Assembly: GCA_019247135.1 (NCBI GenBank)
Contig: JAFAPL010001057.1
Span: forward strand, 1 to 6,108
DNA length: 6,108 nt
DNA from: Chloroflexota bacterium
GTDB taxonomy: Bacteria > Chloroflexota > UBA6077 > CF-72
Direction: 5' to 3'
The notes under the pieces are model-generated. The model did no database searches. It had not been told where the DNA came from and saw only the letters and a program-made list of their open reading frames with translations. This document shows, piece by piece, positions 4,904 to 6,108 of this stretch. Positions within the stretch are counted from its first letter, which is position 1. Every line of letters begins with the position of its first letter. The translations under genes and the position numbers were made by a program.

Positions 4904-4937
4904 GCTTACGCGAGCGGCATCAGCGTAAGCGCTCGCG
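4904..4937. repeat. Two interlocking 8-bp inverted repeats at the end of the unknown gene
   Basis: GCTTACGC (4904-4911) is inverted as GCGTAAGC (4923-4930), and CGCGAGCG (4909-4916) is inverted as CGCTCGCG (4930-4937). Both are perfect, with 11- and 13-base spacers. The arms alternate as a, b, a', b', so the stems are mutually exclusive at full length or form an H-type pseudoknot if trimmed. They cover the last codons and TAA of the minus-strand gene. A terminator or mRNA-stabilising role is possible; no T-rich tract follows on the minus strand. Confidence 0.6.
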
Positions 4938-5448
4938 GTGACAGTGCCGCGTCGACCTGTGTGGCCGCACTGCCAAGCAGGGCGAACTCAGGTGTCGGAC
5001 CGAGCACCATCTGACGCCGCCACAGGCTGCCCGGTAGCGAAGACAGCCCGGCGTACAGATCGGAGTAGGGCATCTCGCGCGGCTTCCCCAACCACGTGAC
5101 GCAGCGCGCCGATGTCAGATGGGGCTCACCGCCGCGCAACTGCAGCAGCGAGCCTGCCCCGGCACCCATGGCGCGCGTCAGCCGGAAGTGCGGCTCCTCG
5201 CAAACACCCGATACCGCGGCCACGTTCAGCGGGTCGAGGGCCGCCGAGTCCTGGACGAGGTACCAGTCGGCGTAAGCAGGCGCCCCGCCCAGCCAGGGCG
5301 CTTCGCCACCCACGCGGAACGTCGTGCAGTCGACGAAGCCGGAGGGCGCGGCCTGCCGAAGTGCTGTCAGAAACTCGCGTTCGGCGGCTTCGTAGGCGGG
5401 AACGTCCTGGTTCGCGGCGGGCCAGTGCCAGAAGACGTAAGCCAGCAT
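4906..5448 (-). CDS. Conserved-looking hypothetical protein, 180 residues
   Basis: I cannot assign a function. The protein opens with a hydrophobic, aromatic strand (AYVFWHWP, 3-10), then an acidic helix (about 17-32), GFVDCTTFRV (37-46), WLGGAPAYADWYLVQD (52-67) and an Ala-rich segment around LNVAAVSG (74-81). A second half has LLQLRGG (101-107), a strand at CVTWL (116-120), YSDLYAGLSSLPGSLWRRQMVLGP (128-151) and a strand-like C-terminus. The pattern of two short beta-alpha halves could fit a dimeric alpha/beta-barrel (EthD- or ABM-like) fold, but that is speculation. No signal peptide, membrane span, cofactor motif or Cys cluster is seen. ATG 5448 is 27 bp from the divergent WYL regulator and has no clear Shine-Dalgarno. 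Codon choice matches the neighbours, so the gene is probably real. The divergent layout suggests control by the WYL protein. Confidence 0.75.
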   Translation of the reverse strand: MLAYVFWHWPAANQDVPAYEAAEREFLTALRQAAPSGFVDCTTFRVGGEAPWLGGAPAYADWYLVQDSAALDPLNVAAVSGVCEEPHFRLTRAMGAGAGSLLQLRGGEPHLTSARCVTWLGKPREMPYSDLYAGLSSLPGSLWRRQMVLGPTPEFALLGSAATQVDAALSPRALTLMPLA

Positions 5449-5456
5449 CGGCCGCC

Positions 5457-5466
5457 ATGCTAGCGT
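5457..5466. promoter_or_regulatory. Possible overlapping divergent -10 elements
   Basis: The 27-bp gap between the divergent starts holds TAGCAT on the minus strand (5462-5457), ending 8 nt before ATG 5448, and TAGCGT on the plus strand (5461-5466), ending 9 nt before GTG 5476. Both fit TAnnnT and lie where leaderless or nearly leaderless initiation would need them. They share a GCTAGC palindrome (5459-5464). No -35 is obvious for either, and TAnnnT is weakly specific, so the call rests on spacing. Confidence 0.3.
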
Positions 5467-5475
5467 TCTCAGGTC

Positions 5476-6108
5476 GTGAACCGTACGGACCGACTGTACG
5501 CGCTCGTCGAGGAGCTGCGGTCACGCGCCCCGCGTACGATGCGCGCCGCGCAACTTGCCGCGAGGTTCGAAGTGACCACGCGTACGATCGAGCGCGACCT
5601 GCTCGCGCTGCAGGAGGCCGGCGTGCCGATCTGGGCACAGCCTGGTCCGGGCGGCGGCTACGGGCTGAACGTCGAGACGACCCTGCCGCCGCTCAACCTG
5701 ACGGCCGCCGAAGCCGCGGCGATTGCCACGGCGTTAGCAGCCACGCGCGCGCTGCCCTTTGCCGAGGCGGGGCACTCGGCGCTCCGCAAATTGACGGCAG
5801 TCATGGCGAGCGATCCGCGGGACAGCGCAGCGCGGCTGGTGCAGCACATCCGCGTCGCGCAGGGCCCAGCGACGCCCGGCGACAGAGCCGCTGGCGTGAT
5901 CGAAAAAGCGCTGATCGAGTCGCGCGCACTCGAAATCACCTATCGCGACGCCGAGGGCAGTGAAACACGCCGGATCGTCGAGCCTGCCGGAATCGTGGGG
6001 AGCCACAACGGCTGGTACCTGGTCGGCTGGTGCCGGATGCGACAGGCCGCGCGATCGTTTCGACTGGATCGCATCGTGGATGCCTGCGTGCTGGAGGAGC
6101 GCATCGCC
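5476..6108 (+). CDS. HTH/WYL-domain transcriptional regulator, C-terminus beyond the window
   Basis: The first 211 residues of a YafY/DeoR-like regulator run open to the last base of the window with no stop. Residues 1-65 form a winged helix-turn-helix: RTDRLYALVEEL (3-14), RAAQLAARFEVTTRTIERDLLAL (23-45, recognition helix about 33-45) and the wing GPGGGYGL (57-64). After a helical linker with LTAAEAAAIATAL (75-87), the WYL domain starts at about 137. It includes ITYRDAEG (154-161), RIVEPAGIV (166-174), GWYLVGWC (179-186, with W180-Y181-L182) and RSFRLDRI (193-200). WYL domains bind ligands or nucleic acid and switch regulators of varied pathways. The start is GTG 5476; an in-frame TAG at 5461-5463 bars an earlier start and only a short AGG precedes it. 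The divergent neighbour 27 bp away is the obvious regulatory target. Usual family length is about 310-330 residues, so about a third is missing beyond the edge. Confidence 0.92.
   Translation, partial: MNRTDRLYALVEELRSRAPRTMRAAQLAARFEVTTRTIERDLLALQEAGVPIWAQPGPGGGYGLNVETTLPPLNLTAAEAAAIATALAATRALPFAEAGHSALRKLTAVMASDPRDSAARLVQHIRVAQGPATPGDRAAGVIEKALIESRALEITYRDAEGSETRRIVEPAGIVGSHNGWYLVGWCRMRQAARSFRLDRIVDACVLEERIA

Noticed and set aside
5482..5588. Three CGTACG palindromes and a 10-bp repeat of CGCGTACGAT early in the WYL gene as an autoregulatory operator
   Set aside because: CGTACG also occurs repeatedly inside unrelated genes here (for example near 134, 219, 681 and 912), and the copies fall in conserved coding for Arg-Thr pairs, so chance plus codon use explains them.
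5112..5963. A 283-codon open frame on the plus strand
   Set aside because: It overlaps both the unknown minus-strand gene and the WYL regulator out of frame and is dominated by Arg, Ala and Pro. The WYL frame has a clear HTH and WYL motifs instead.

Overview
The window is GC-rich bacterial chromosome, roughly two thirds G+C by eye, densely coding and with strong third-position G/C. It shows no phage, transposon, CRISPR or plasmid hallmark. Several starts have no Shine-Dalgarno sequence. The complete tRNA does not encode CCA, and one gene looks leaderless. The gene families (epoxide-hydrolase-type hydrolase, Methyltransf_2 O-methyltransferase, BNR propeller, VOC, PPOX, GNAT, WYL regulator) fit a free-living high-GC bacterium such as an actinobacterium, chloroflexote or acidobacteriote. 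The sequence alone does not settle which.

Layout. (1) Positions 1-68, minus strand: the 5' three quarters of a tRNA-Ser(GCT) gene that runs off the left edge, with its promoter at about 87-92. (2) Positions 125-2977, plus strand: a tightly packed three-gene operon of an alpha/beta hydrolase with an Asp nucleophile (epoxide hydrolase-like), an O-methyltransferase sharing ATGA with it, and a beta-propeller protein with Asp-box/BNR repeats starting 1 nt after the methyltransferase stop. (3) 2978-3335: a probable 73-residue hypothetical gene with an AGGAG site, then a -10 element. (4) 3336-3422: a complete class II tRNA-Ser(TGA). (5) 3480-4267: a VOC-fold protein and a PPOX-class flavin/F420 split-barrel protein overlapping at TGATG. 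(6) 4380-4847: a GNAT acetyltransferase with its own ribosome binding site. (7) 4906-5448, minus strand: an unrecognised 180-residue protein, convergent with the GNAT gene, whose 3' end carries two interlocking inverted repeats. (8) 5476-6108: a WYL-domain transcriptional regulator, divergent from the unknown gene across 27 bp and cut off by the right edge.

Working together. The hydrolase and methyltransferase look translationally coupled and could act in sequence on a small oxygenated substrate (inference). The propeller has no visible signal peptide and could be an accessory or sensor subunit. The VOC/PPOX pair looks like a small redox or stress couple. The WYL regulator is placed to control its divergent neighbour. 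I see no clearly new defence or mobile system. The points most worth checking are the methyltransferase lacking the family's catalytic His, the hydrolase-methyltransferase-propeller unit, the candidate leaderless and overlapping divergent promoters, and the pseudoknot-order repeats at the end of the unknown gene.
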